Below, one piece after another: positions 1 through 12,139 of a DNA stretch of 64,000 nt. Every line of letters starts with the position of its first letter. Position 1 is the first letter of the stretch. The notes under the pieces are model-generated. The model was given only the letters and a program-made list of their open reading frames with translations, was not told where the DNA came from and searched no databases. This DNA is from Rotaria macrura. Lineage: Eukaryota > Rotifera > Eurotatoria > Philodinida > Philodinidae. A program made the translations under genes and the position numbers. The stretch spans positions 62,001-126,000 of the forward strand of contig OENT01000019.1 of assembly GCA_900239685.1 (NCBI GenBank). Reading direction: 5' to 3'.

Positions 1-49
1 ATTTACGATTGAACATATTTGTACTAATAGGATTTTTTTCTTTCTTTCA

Positions 50-81
50 GGGCTTCGGTTTATTCGATTAGATTCTATTCA
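50..81 (+). CDS. Possible terminal exon fragment at window edge
   Basis: A convincing 3' splice site lies at the left edge: a tactaat branch-point-like word, then a T/C-rich tract ending in ttctttcag at about position 50. The downstream sequence reads G-F-G-L-F-D and a stop in one frame, so this may be the last few codons of a gene whose body lies left of the window. Nothing identifies the product. An AG after a pyrimidine tract can also occur by chance in this A+T-rich DNA. Confidence 0.25.
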
Positions 82-3000
82 TTGTCAACACACTAAATAC
101 GCATATCATCTATCGATTCCTTTTTTGTGTATCAGCAATGCTCGTGTGTCTATTGTTTAAGAATAAAAAAAAAAGAAGATAATTGTTGATATTAAGAAAA
201 ATATATACCATCAGTAAATCGAAAACGAATCTCAATTTTGAATAAGAAAATTTTCTTCTGAAAGGAATGAGAATGTTTGAATGCCGGTATATGATCGACT
301 AACGAAAATTGACAATATGATCCCTACTGTTGGAACTACAGTTCATTGGATCGTATTAAAATCATCTCTTTTTATACTTGGCAAATGTTTAATATACCTA
401 ATTATCTAATGCTGGATGGCAGAATCCAGTCACTGAATTACGACAGACTCAGTGAAATCTAGATGATATTCAAATAATCTGTACTGTATACGTTCGACGT
501 TCTTTTAGTGGATGAATAGATATGGTTCAAAGCATATCCAATCGTTTTTACCATTGACCAGGCAAAATTCATTTTTGAAAAAGACAACGATGTTCTACTA
601 AAATAAGAACGATCATCTTATCGCTGAATATCAAAATTAATACGATTTAATCGCACATACGATTGAAGTCCATAGTTAATCGTAGATGACTTCAGTGAAA
701 TTCGTGAGATCAGATGACAAATAGGAGTGTAGCTTCAAAAACATTTTTGATTGACTATCAATTTCATTTTATACTCTATCATACTTTCTAATCACAATGA
801 TCTACGTAGTTAAAAAAAGGCATGACGATGCACTTATGCTGTTCGTTTCTTTTAAAATGAAACTACAGATCATAAAAACTTCTTTTTACCAACGACTTTC
901 TTCAAGAAGATTGAACAATGGTAAAACAAACGGACACACACTGCTATCATGACATCCAATTACTACGCTTGAATAATTACTTTAGAAATTTCTCGAGATC
1001 ATAATGATCAAAATACTTGTTAAGAAGGAACTATCTTCAATGATTGTATGGATTATAAACATGGTAAATATGCTTAGACCATTACATATCGTTTGTTTCT
1101 TGTAAATAGTTTTTGATCCACGTAGATAATAGAACACATAGTAGTACTTAAGAAAACAGCAACTGTTTGCTGTTACTATCTGTTTTTCTATTTGACAAGT
1201 AACATCATTCTCATAAATACCATATATACTTACATGCTGATGTATTTTTTATGTAAGAAACGTCAATATGCATTAATTTTTTCTTGCGAGTGTTTTTTTT
1301 CCATACATTGACCATACACTGACGTAACAAATGCATCGATACACTTTTTATGTTGAGTCGATGCAAGATGTATCTAATTAGTAACATCCCCATTGGTTTT
1401 CTCTGAGATATTAATTAACCCATTGACAATTTACCATTGTAAAATCAACTGTACTTTTTCTCTATACATCGACGATATTTTCGATTGTATCAATAGCTCG
1501 ACCGACTTTACCTGAATCATTAACGAACATTCTTAAGGGTACGTAAAACAATCCGATTACTATATCCGAATAGTAGATCCTAGGTAAAAAGAAAACAAAA
1601 AAGATGAGACAACAGATGTAGTGTACAGTATTGGAGGAAAAACCTTCATTAACGTAGTCCCATGACGATCGTGTCGGAGAACTCGCACATTTCATATAAG
1701 ATGGAATTCTTGATTTTATTTCCATAATCTAACCTTTCAACTGAGAATATTACGAGCTAAAATCTGTTCAGAAGGATTACACAAAATCAGAATAAAACGA
1801 TATGTCCACACTTTTAGAATGCTCGATTTTGAAGATGACTGAGTTTCATCTCTTAGAAATGAAGATTTTTATTTTACTTGGACAGACGAGGAATTATAAA
1901 AATTCGTTTCTCCGATTAAATAAAAATCTGTATTTTGTGCTATTCTTGAAAAAAAAATGCACTGAAACTTCATCTCTTTTTTTTTCGCTATTTATGGTTT
2001 CGGTCAAAACGTGAAAATTTCATGAATTACATCCATCCAAAAAGAAATCTTAGGTCTGTCACATACGTTGATATGATTTATTAGAAAATAATAGAAGGAA
2101 AATCAAACATGAGTATTTCATGAGTAAAAGTTCGTTCGGTACATCGAATCCTAGTGGAATCCGTAACAAATATTAATTTATCATCTTTAAATCAACATTG
2201 AATATTGTAATACAGTTACTCTCGCGGCATCCCTCCTGTATCATCGATGTTTGGAGTTCATGTATCATAACATGTAAGAGAAAGAAGAAGTTTTTCTAAA
2301 ACCAATATCGATTTCAATGAGACAAGTATATGGTTTATCCAAATGATTACTTCTATAAAGTGTGGGAATCACGACAATGAACAATGAAACGAAATCTCTT
2401 CTTCCTTACTACTGCATACTATTTGATTGAATCCGGTTTTAAACGTATTTAGAAGATGTATGGAATAAAGTTTATCATGAATATTTAGTTTCGTTAATTT
2501 TTTTGTTCGACAACATGCCAAATATCTAATGTAGAGTTCGAAAACATATATATTTGCCATGAACAAAACACTTTTGTGGACGTTGAGAACCATTATGAGA
2601 GCAATACCATTTGAAAAATAGATAAAACTAACTATCTCTATGTATGTCTATTACATATTGAATAGATCATTTAACTACGTACGTAGTTTCGGTTCCTTTT
2701 TGAATCATTCGGTATTGAGAGATCAAAGTCGTAAAGATACACTCTATTTTGAAAACAGATATTACTTAAGCTTATGAACAGTACAGCCAGCTTGAAATCG
2801 GTTCGTTAAATCATTCATGGTAAAATTTTTGTTGAAAAAACTAGTAGATTTCAATATTTTTATTTCAAATACAACAACAAATGAATACGAATGAAGAACA
2901 TCACGATGATTTGGAAATATTTTAAATTCGTTGATAATCATAGCTATAGTTTATTGCAAGAGTTTCTATTGATATCTCGTTAATTGTTAATGAATGAACG

Positions 3001-3633
3001 TCATTTTTAAAGTGATTCTTAAACGAATGTCATTATAGATCCATGTTTTATAACAGATACATTTGATGAACGATAATGTTGATTACAATCATCAAAATCC
3101 AATGATTTTATATTGATACTTATATTATTCGAATGTTCTTAACTTAATGTTCAACTCAAATCAATATAACCATCTGACGTGGAGAATGGAGGATTCTCTA
3201 TTAAAACAAAACCAATAGAATCTAATAAACATACGAGGATAGTATTCACTTTTGGATACATGTGAAGATGTATTTGTCGTTGAATTCAATAACAGTATAC
3301 GTCTTAAATCCCATATTTTCCATTCTAATCATTTATATATATATATATGTATTATATCATCAAAAGTATACTCTTGGAAATCGCATTGACGCTAATCATT
3401 TAAACAGTTCGTTTCCTATTATTCAAGAACAACAATCTAAAATTGTTGGGGTTCCAGTCATTGACACAATGTATGCTTTGAAATAGTATGCACAAAAAAG
3501 ATATACTTCAAATGATGATAACGGAATGAAAATCACGGAAATGTCTTGTTTGTTTTATAACTGTTACTATCATTTCGATTCCATTCTCAATATCTTGATT
3601 TGTAATAATATATTCAACATGACACGTGATATC
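82..3633. other. Gene-poor intergenic stretch
   Basis: No supported gene was found here. Open frames are short, have no family resemblance and no linked splice signals. The stretch holds A/T homopolymers and a small (AT)n run near 3335-3350. Confidence 0.5.
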
Positions 3634-3650
3634 AAAAATTTATCACGTAT
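3634..3650. repeat. Target-site duplication, left copy
   Basis: A 17-bp word, AAAAATTTATCACGTAT, sits immediately left of the retrocopy. The same word recurs at 4156-4172, where its leading A run merges with the poly(A) tail. The match gives the insertion boundaries. Confidence 0.85.
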
Positions 3651-4037
3651 ACAGGTCTAAGATTGGTGTACAGTTTGTTCGGATATGAAGATTATACAAC
3701 TCTATCTCTGAGTAGAGAACTATCATTAAGAGACTATGTGTATAAATATTGGATTCGTTTCCAAAAGCATTTAGATGAATCACCTGAAGCTGATGCATAT
3801 AGACAAACATGGACAGCATTTTTAATAGCAACAGACCCAGCAAAAAAATACTATAGGAGTATGGGTCTGAGGAAAAACAACAAATTTGCAAACAGACTTT
3901 ATAAAAGAGCTCACCATATATATCTAGATTTCCTCTCATTCATGAATGCACACAAAGGACAATTTTGTTTGTTCAAAACCACCTCTTCTCTGCTTGAACA
4001 CTTTGTTTTAAAATATTTTCACGATGTGTCATCATAA
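3651..4037 (+). pseudogene. Retrocopy coding segment, C-terminal part of an unrecognised protein
   Basis: The frame runs open for 128 codons from the insertion point to the stop at 4035-4037. It encodes a soluble, aromatic- and basic-rich sequence; recognisable stretches include YKYWIRFQKHL, QTWTAFLIATDPAKKYY and HIYLDFLSFMNAHKG. It contains no signal peptide, membrane segment or motif I can name. The lack of frameshifts or internal stops means the insertion is young or the frame is still under selection. The first in-frame ATG is well inside, so translation of an intact product is doubtful, hence pseudogene. The parental family is unknown to me. Confidence 0.6.
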
Positions 4038-4129
4038 CTTCCTTCCTTCTTTTCTTTTTTTCTCCTCCTTCATTCTTTTTATGTTGTGAAAAACGGTGAT
4101 GTTATAAGTGTTAACCCAACAGTGGGAAC

Positions 4130-4135
4130 AATAAA
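4130..4135 (+). terminator. AATAAA polyadenylation signal inside retrocopy
   Basis: AATAAA lies 11 bases before the templated poly(A) run, the spacing expected for a mature mRNA 3' end that was copied into DNA. Confidence 0.75.
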
Positions 4136-4155
4136 GTATATATATTAAAAAAAAA

Positions 4156-4172
4156 AAAAATTTATCACGTAT
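4156..4172. repeat. Target-site duplication, right copy
   Basis: This is the second copy of the 17-bp word at 3634-3650. Its first five A residues are indistinguishable from the poly(A) tail; the unambiguous part, TTTATCACGTAT, is at 4161-4172. Confidence 0.85.
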
Positions 4173-7100
4173 CTATATCAATATGTATTCTTTTTATAAT
4201 TGTGACAGTCCATACACAACAGTTGGCGAGCGGGACATGCATTTGAAAAAACATTTTCTTTCGCTTTCAGACAGCGTGAAAAAGAAGAACAAAAAACGAA
4301 TGAATACTATAGATCAGAGGTTAGACTTGGTTAATTTTCAACACCACTCGTAATTGTTTTTCAATAATGTTCTCTTTTGGCGTTGTTCTTTATTTTTGGA
4401 CATTCAGATACACTTACAGACAATCATTCAATAGAAGAAAAATAAACATCTCCTCAGCACATTTATTTTTATTGTTTTTCAAATGAGATTCGTCTTACTT
4501 GAAGTAAAAACAACAGAATCAATCATCCTAACTTTCTATTCCGATTTGAATATTCCCAAAATGACAAAACAAAAAATCACAGTCTAAATTTGTTGACATA
4601 TCTTCATAATGTTAGGCTATGGATTTGTGTTCATAATGACATAATTAAATATTTAGTGATTGTTTGTTTCGCTGCAGTCTTTAACTTAAATACGATATCA
4701 ATCAACTTGAGAATAATTGTCACGTTCACAAATGTGCATCAAGAAACGCACGTTCGTTGCCAACAGACGTAGAAAAATAGCAAGCATTTTACTTTTGAGC
4801 GTTATCACTGGTAAATTTCAAAATAGCATCGCGGTCAAAAGCACAAGAATTTCTATAGATGAATACTGACTATATTATTGGGCAGTTTATTTTGATATCT
4901 ACCAAAACTCATTGAAGGATGACTGAGCAGTCATTCGTATTGCAAATTTAACATCGAAGAGAAGAAATTAGTTAACGAAGAAAAAAATCAACAATCCTTT
5001 TTAAAAGTAAGTTATTGTGTAGAATTACTTTCTAAAACTCAATGTAGAATGATTCGAAAAAGAAAATAATATTACTTCATTAGATTTATGCCATGTGCAG
5101 TATATATTTACATGCCTAGAATATTTCGATTAAAAAAGCAATCAATGTTATGACAGTCGCAAAGTTATAGGTATTTAAAATAAGCATCTGGTGCTCTAAA
5201 TTAAATCTTTCTGTATCCTTTGAATGCTGAAGTTCTCATTATTTAGATAGAATTTAATAAGATTTTAAAGTCACAAGTTATTGAAAAGTACTTTAACAAG
5301 AAAAACAAGTTGAACTTTATATTAGGCGAAATTCTTGTATGAACTGTCCCAAGAATAAACAATGTCGTGGTATTGACACATAGGTTTTCTTTTCATTACT
5401 TTGTTATTATCTATTTATATTATTAGTATTGGTTAGTTTCATCATCGGCATCTTAACCATAAAGCCTTTCTTCAATTCATTAAGTATTATGTTGAAGTTT
5501 GAATTGTTAATTGTAATATTTATATTAATTCGATGGTAGTTGTTCTCATATCTAGTTTTTGTATGTGTGTGCACACGTTAGAATAGGAGTAGAGAAGCCC
5601 AACAGTTCTAACCATAGTTGATTATCGGAAGCATGTGTTTTTTTGACCTTCATATTGATCGTAGCGTTCGGTAGATACATGACGTCTGATACAGTCATTA
5701 CTATTAATCTTGTTTCTTTGAGACGATGCATCTTCAGTGTAATTCTGTCGATGAAACAAGAACATATTTTCAAATAGAACGAGATACTGATTAATTATGC
5801 GTATTAATATTTAATATCATTATTAATAAAATAATTAACAATCTAACACACAACAGATTCTACTAATAATCTTGTATTTGATTTATCGTCGACAAGTCAG
5901 TGTGTCACTATCCTATGATGTTGTTCAATCATCCATAGGAGCATAACCAAAATGATTTTTAATATATTCAATCTTATAGAAGGAAATAAATATCATTAAT
6001 GATCATTTGAATAAATGTCTGCGAACAGGAATGGCGAGGAATCTTGTCTTAAAGTTTATTCAAAAGTAACTGCAATGTTGTTTCTATCGACAGATTCTCA
6101 AATTTTGCTAGGGTTACGATTATAATAATCAAATACTAAACTATTGACAAAACAGTCTTTTAGTTAAATGTTACGTTTACTTTAATGATTTCATCGACAA
6201 CAAGTGTTGTTCTTTTTAGTTGAGCGTAATTCTTCCATGGTGTAACAATGATGAGAAGAAAGAAAGAAAGAAAAAATGCAATATGTCCTGAATATATATT
6301 TCAATTGGTATGTTAAATTTCATTTGCATATACTTACTATTGTCTATTTTCCATAGAAATGATTCTCATAATCAAATGAAAAGAATACAGCGGAATTTTA
6401 TGCTATCGTGTACAAAAATGTTTTTCAAATCATTTTCTTACTGTTGTAGCAAGTATATCTGTTGGATTTCTGACACAATGAGTTCATGTACGTTTATTCT
6501 AGTACTATCTCATACATCAAAAGTAAATGTCATTAGTGCACATACGTCTGTAGTATTAACTTTTATCTTTTGATTTATTTTCTTCTCTCAATTAAATCTG
6601 ATATCATGGTAAAAATTTATTTTTGTTTTGCTATGATTCTTAAATTCTATTCACATATAATATTCTTAAATAATATTGATGATGCATTTGTTACAACGAA
6701 ACACACATTCCAGACATTGATAGCATGTTAAATAAATAAACAAAGCAAGTTTATGGAATCGGTTTTCTCTACATGGTAATATAGTAGGGAAAAGAAATTT
6801 TTCTAATGATTATATATTGATTAAATAGCATTGATAAAATATATGCGATATTAATATTGATGGTTCTAGTTGTTATAGATCTTGTAAAAGTGTCTCAATA
6901 TAAGTCTATAGTTTCTTCCGTTGACTTCTCTAGTTTAGTCACTTACAGTAGGATATGCAACATGTGTGACAGAAGATTATCCGTTGGAGCAATAAATACA
7001 AATATAATTATACCATTGACAATAGAAAACAAAGAAAAGAAGAACCCTATGCTACAGTTAAGATTTTGTCTGTCTAGTTGTCTATTGTAAAACAACTCCA

Positions 7101-8550
7101 TGAACTACTCGTTAGAGACTTACAAACAGAAGAAGTTTCGATTACCACATACTGAATAGGTCAGCGAAAAAGAAGCGGACATACATCGACATGTATGGAT
7201 GTAGGAGAAAACGTGAAAGAGTACAGCGTGACGGACCGATTAGCATTCACCCGGTAAGTTTCATCAAATTCACATTTCTATGCAACAAGCATACAAATGC
7301 ATGAGTTCTTTTTTTTTTATCCGTTGGAATTCTTTTGAAATAACAATCAATGAATACATCAAGGGCAAACATATTTGGAAAAAGAGGAACGACTACCGTG
7401 ATAGATATTTTATTACTATATTTAATAGGAATGTCCATCATCCAAGATTTCCTTTCATTACTCAACAGCTGCGTAATAGGAAAATAACAGTGTTGATGTG
7501 TATGTGCCTATCATCGGTTCTCTCCGATGACGCTGTTGACGATGCGATACATTTTAGAAGTATATTTCTATAAACGATGGATAATGCAGCATACACTATT
7601 CTATCAATGCTTTAGTAAAGAAACCCCCATTTATCAAAAAGAAAACCTCGTTCTAAAGAAAAGTCTGCACATCACAAATATGCGTATCTCATGTCTATGT
7701 ATGTTGTCAGATATTGCAATGAACAAATAACAAGGCTGTTGTACGCACTTACTAATGGAAACGGAAATGTCATATGCCTTTTGTACAATCGTTCTTTTCT
7801 TTTTCTTTTGTAGTTGCATCATATATCGGATACGTAATCAGCACTTATATGATCAACATCGCTTCTCTCATAGGCAATCAATGCTCGATATGATACGACG
7901 ACAATCGCCGTTTTTTTGTACTTAGTTTTTTTCATACTTTTTGTCTGATTATGGATACGATCATTTCCATTGGCAAACAATATGATGGTGAGATTGAAAC
8001 AACATTAAATCAGACTGATGCCTATTCTTGATCTATTTGAATATTGACAGAGGATTAAACAGAAAGATAGAGACAGACAACATGTATATAGGTGGAAAAT
8101 ATTTTTTTTTATTCCAATATTATCAACGATTGGTGACTTATAGTAAATAATCAATGGCAATTACTTTTAATAGTCATTGTATTTGATTTTCTTTTAGCAT
8201 GAGAAAAGATGCATCGCAGTTTTATTGTTATTTAGTTTAAATCGTTTGATATTTATTCTACATTTCTCTATAAAATATACACTATTCGATTTATCGAGTG
8301 TCTCTCTATTTGCCTTGTGGCCTTGAATAAAAAAACAAGGAAAGCATTAAAAAAAAACACAGAGACACACCGAAAACTTTCTGTCTACTCCTATATGCGC
8401 GATTACGTGTATGCTTGCACATTCTTCCTTTCTTTTTAGTAAGATTTCGTCCCTCTGTTCGAGTGTCGCCATCGTTTGTGTGCAATGCATAAGAGAAAGA
8501 AGAGGACAAAAACGAAATTAGGATACGAATACACATGCCTACACCAAGCA
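4173..8550. other. Gene-poor intergenic stretch
   Basis: The open frames here are all short, lack recognisable domains and are not joined by coherent splice sites. No RNA gene was recognised. Confidence 0.45.
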
Positions 8551-8557
8551 TATATGT

Positions 8558-9055
8558 TGTGTATGCGTGTGTGTGTGTATGAGAGAGATGGAGAGAAGAC
8601 AAAGACACGAAAAGAAAAGAGACAGAGAAAAATGATTGCATTAGTGTAAGTTGTGCACTCTCATATGTATACGTGAAAAAAAAGTCAGAACAGAGCATAC
8701 GCTGTAAGCGACTGATGCAAACATTATGGATGTAGTGTGCACACACATTTCGTTTTAAGAACACATTTTCTCTTTCTTTCTTTCTTCTTCTTCTTCTTCA
8801 TATCTGTAGACTCGAAATTTCGTTAGTCGTGATGGTAATTGTCGTAAGATCAGCTGTTTGCATATTTCATATGAGGATTAATTTGGCCTTTTCTTTGTTT
8901 TTTTTCTCGATCTTTCGATCAATAACAATCGTTTTTGAACATCATCAATATGTAGGTATCCAGTAACCATATGTCTACAGTTACGTTATTTTATTGCAAA
9001 AAAATATATAGAAAAAAGCCAAAAAAAGAGAGAGAAAGAGAGAAAGAGAGAGTAA
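8558..9055. repeat. Microsatellite-rich purine/pyrimidine tract
   Basis: Several simple repeats cluster here: a (GT)n/(GA)n run at about 8560-8600, a (CTT)n-like pyrimidine run at about 8765-8800, and a long interrupted GA run at about 9018-9055. The long minus-strand open frame across 8306-8764 is a low-complexity artefact of these tracts. Confidence 0.6.
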
Positions 9056-9158
9056 GAAAAAAAACAGCGAATAACTATAAAGTGTCTTTGTGTTACTTTT
9101 TTTCGTATGTTTGTCACCACCTTAGCATTTGTGTGTAAGACAGAGACAGTAGCACAAG

Positions 9159-10499
9159 ATGCGAAAGCAATTACAGCCAAGGAGAGTGGGGAAAGAAGAA
9201 AGCAACTCGAAGGCCATGGCCTCTATGTTTGCAAATGCAAGTATAGTAGTAAGATATCGGCATAGCCAAAAAAAAGAGACAGAAAGAGAGCGAGAAGCAA
9301 AGGAGTCGTTGCCTTTGTCGCGCGCTTCTATTTGTATTGTCATTACGAGTATAGTCCTGATAGGCAACAGTAGTCTTCTTGTACGAAATAATTTTGGTGA
9401 TGCTCAGCAGTCAATCAGGTGAGTACAGATATGTATATATATATATATGTATACATATGCATACATATGTTTATACATATTCATAATCAGATTTCATAAA
9501 GAAATTCCCATCGATCGTCACATGGCTTACTGATCAGTCATAAATGGAAATAAACTTTTATCTGACAGTTTAGCCGTGTATGGGTCTCGGGAAATGATTC
9601 GTCGACAATGATTAAGATTCTTTTAAAAACACAACGAGGTAAACTAATTCAAGATGAAAAAAATATATATTTGATTCTTCATAGGTTGATAAATTTCAAT
9701 GGTTGTACTCTGCTGAAATCTTCAGCTTACAAACAAACAATCATTCAATATTCAGTACTATCGATCATAGATATTAATTCGTTCTTTCGGCTAAGCTGGC
9801 ATGAGACAAAATTAGTGCAGCATATTCCGACACATTTCATGTTGTATCTGAAAACGGAGTTGTATTTTTTTAAAATTCTGTAATAAAATAATAATCAAGA
9901 GATGATATTTGGATTATTTTAAAGTACATATATATATATAAATGCCAACACTGATAGAGGTCTTGACATTGAACATTTTAATCAACTCACATTTTATATT
10001 GTATTTTGGACTATGCAAAACGTTTTACTTACACCAATTTACATGTTATTCAAAGTTAAGTTGATTTGCTCAAAAAATAACAGACTTCATTCCAAGGACA
10101 ACACATCGTACTAGAAGAACCTTAGATGAATTTAAAAGTTGACATATCCATGAAGTAAAATAAAAACTGATTTCTCTAAGAAAAAGTTGATCATCAAATC
10201 GAATTAAATATTCGAAGAAGAAAAAAGAACGTGTTGAAAAGATTCTTCAGTTTTATCTACATTCTAAACTTATAGACAGACAATACCGATAAATCGCTTA
10301 TCATTCATATATACGTATATAAATAAATAATATATATATATATACCCGTTCACATGTATATGCATTTATACACACGGATAGATTGTCTATCAAAAATGTT
10401 CAGCTTCTTTTCATTCTCTCGTTTTGACTCAGGTCATTACAGATAACAATGCGAAGAACAAGGCTCATTCACCGAATCTTAACTTACAATATTAAATAA
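9159..10499 (+). CDS. Speculative two-exon small membrane or secreted protein
   Basis: An ATG frame at 9159 runs to a canonical donor (CAG|GTGAGT, intron starting at 9420). A later acceptor (gactcag, exon from 10433) continues the same frame to a TAA at 10497, and an AATAAA overlaps that stop. The first exon encodes a Lys/Glu/Arg-rich segment largely written by the GA repeat, followed by a hydrophobic stretch (ASICIVITSIVLIG). The second is short and Arg-rich. The donor is the best evidence. The long intron, low-complexity composition and lack of any family resemblance make this a weak model; it could equally be a fragment of a longer transcript. Confidence 0.25.
9425..10345. repeat. Scattered (AT/TATA)n microsatellites
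   Basis: Short alternating TA runs occur at about 9431-9450, 9930-9942 and 10329-10345. Similar runs recur at 15396-15412, 16910-16925 and 21509-21535. They carry no other feature. Confidence 0.5.
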
Positions 10500-10657
10500 A
10501 CGTAAACAAAGAAAACCGATGTACATCGAATAGAAGATAAAATTTCTTTTCGAATGAAAGCGGATATGCTTCGATAAGACAACAGATAAAGAGAGGCATC
10601 ATATATTATAAATTGTAATCATTAGATTTTATAAATTGATTTTTTTTGTTTCCAACG

Positions 10658-12139
10658 ATGTTACGTCTACTCTTCTTTGGTGTTCTTGTGTTAAGTTGTA
10701 TTATTGAGACTCAAGATGCAATGTTTACGGGTGGTCGATCGTTACACGATGTAAGAATGTTCATTTAAGTATTATTTCTTTGTTTTGAAAAAAAAAGATT
10801 CTCGCAACTTTTAGTATATTGATGAAACAATCAATAAAGCTATGACGAAAGTATCGAAAAAATTGCAAAATAAATTAGACGTATTAAAAGATAATAAATA
10901 TGCGATAAAAGTATGGAAAATGTATAAAAAGTACTATCGTAAAAATTATTCGTCACCTGAGGAAGAAAAACAACGTTTGGAAAAATTTCTTGATAATTTA
11001 AAATTAATTATACAAGAAAACTTTCGCTTTGATGAAGGTAATAAATCATTTAGATTACAATTAAATCAATTCGGAGATATGAGTCTCGATGAGTTTCGTC
11101 AAAAATTAACTGGCTTAAATGGTGATGGCCAAGGAGAGAAAGAACCTGGCGAAATTATTGACGAATCTATAAGTCGACGTCGACGACGGTTTCTAGTTGA
11201 TTCCATAAAAAAGAATATTAAGAAAAAACTCAAGGAGAAACTAATACCAGGATCCAAACCAAGCGTTTCAAACAAATATTCATCAGGCACACATATAAAT
11301 ACAGTTACAAGACGACCGACAAGTGGTACAGTAACAAAAGGAGCTGTTGATTATCGACAGTATATGAATCCAATTGAAAATCAAGGACGCTGCGGGTTAG
11401 TTTTTTGTTTTTCATTTTCAAAATAAGAACTCTTATTATCCTCCTGAAATGTATTGTTTTCCTATTTTTCCAAATAGATCTTGCTATGCATTTGCCGTTA
11501 CAGCAGCTGTCGAAGGTACACACGCATTCAAGAAGGGCACAAGAATTAAACTATCAAAACAACAACTAGTTGATTGTTCACCAAATAACGGTTGTTCAGG
11601 TGGTTATTTAGGTGCTACATTTGACTATATAAAACAACGTGGTGGTCTTCAATCGGATTCATCCTATCCATATGTAACATCTCGGCAAATGTGTCGCTTA
11701 AAATCGACAAAAGTTGGAGCTATAAGAGGCTATGGAAATACACTACGTGGTGATGAAGAAGGGATGAGACAAGCGCTAAGCACATATGGACCACTAGCTG
11801 CAGCAATACATACAACATCAGATTTACAATTTTATGGTCCATCAAAAAGTGAGAGGGCCTCAAATATACTCGATATACCATCATGTTCAAAACAAGTGGA
11901 TCATGCTATTGCTATTGTTGGATACGGAACAGATAATGGGAAAGATTATTGGAGTATGTTATTATTTGATGATTGAATAGAAAATAAAGCAGACTATTCT
12001 GTGAGATTTGATTTTTTTTCTTTGTTTAGTCGTTCGAAATTCGTGGGGCGATAGTTGGGGCTTGAATGGTTATTTCAAAATAGCACGTAATAAGAACATG
12101 TGCGGAATCGCAACGTATGGTTATTATACGATCCTTTAG
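10658..12139 (+). CDS. Cathepsin L-like papain-family cysteine protease precursor, secreted or lysosomal
   Basis: Four exons (10658-10750, 10815-11395, 11478-11953, 12030-12139) join in phase to 419 residues. Residues 1-20 are a signal peptide ([14 protein letters not shown] start). An I29 propeptide spans about 63-128 with an ERFNIN-like helix and [12 protein letters not shown]. The mature enzyme has the oxyanion Gln (221), catalytic Cys227 in CGSCYAF (usually CGSCWAF), GCSGGY, catalytic His367 in [10 protein letters not shown] and Asn387 in VRNSWG, so it should be active. Unusually, an extra ~60 residues separate propeptide and enzyme. They include five consecutive Arg (152-156) followed by a Lys-rich, amphipathic-looking stretch ([18 protein letters not shown]). 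Introns are 64, 82 and 76 bp. Endolysosomal, digestive or secreted use cannot be told from sequence. Confidence 0.93.

Larger units (their letters stand above)
3651..4160 (+). mobile_element. Processed retrocopy of an mRNA, 5'-truncated, with poly(A) tail
   Basis: The segment has the marks of a reverse-transcribed mRNA inserted by LINE-type target-primed reverse transcription. It contains an open coding stretch with no intron, a pyrimidine-rich 3'UTR, an AATAAA signal (4130-4135), then a run of 14 A (4147-4160) and the second copy of the flanking 17-bp duplication. The reading frame is already open at the first inserted base and has no good ATG near its start, so the copy is probably 5'-truncated. 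The parent gene is not in this window. Confidence 0.8.

Noticed and set aside
3639-3654. Acceptor-like sequence cgtatacag before the 3.66-kb frame, suggesting an ordinary last exon
   Set aside because: The matching 17-bp flank and poly(A) run at 4147-4172 explain the borders better as a retrocopy insertion.
8306-8764. 152-codon minus-strand open frame
   Set aside because: It is written by simple GT/GA and pyrimidine repeats; the product is low complexity with runs of S, F and H/T, and there are no splice signals or domains.
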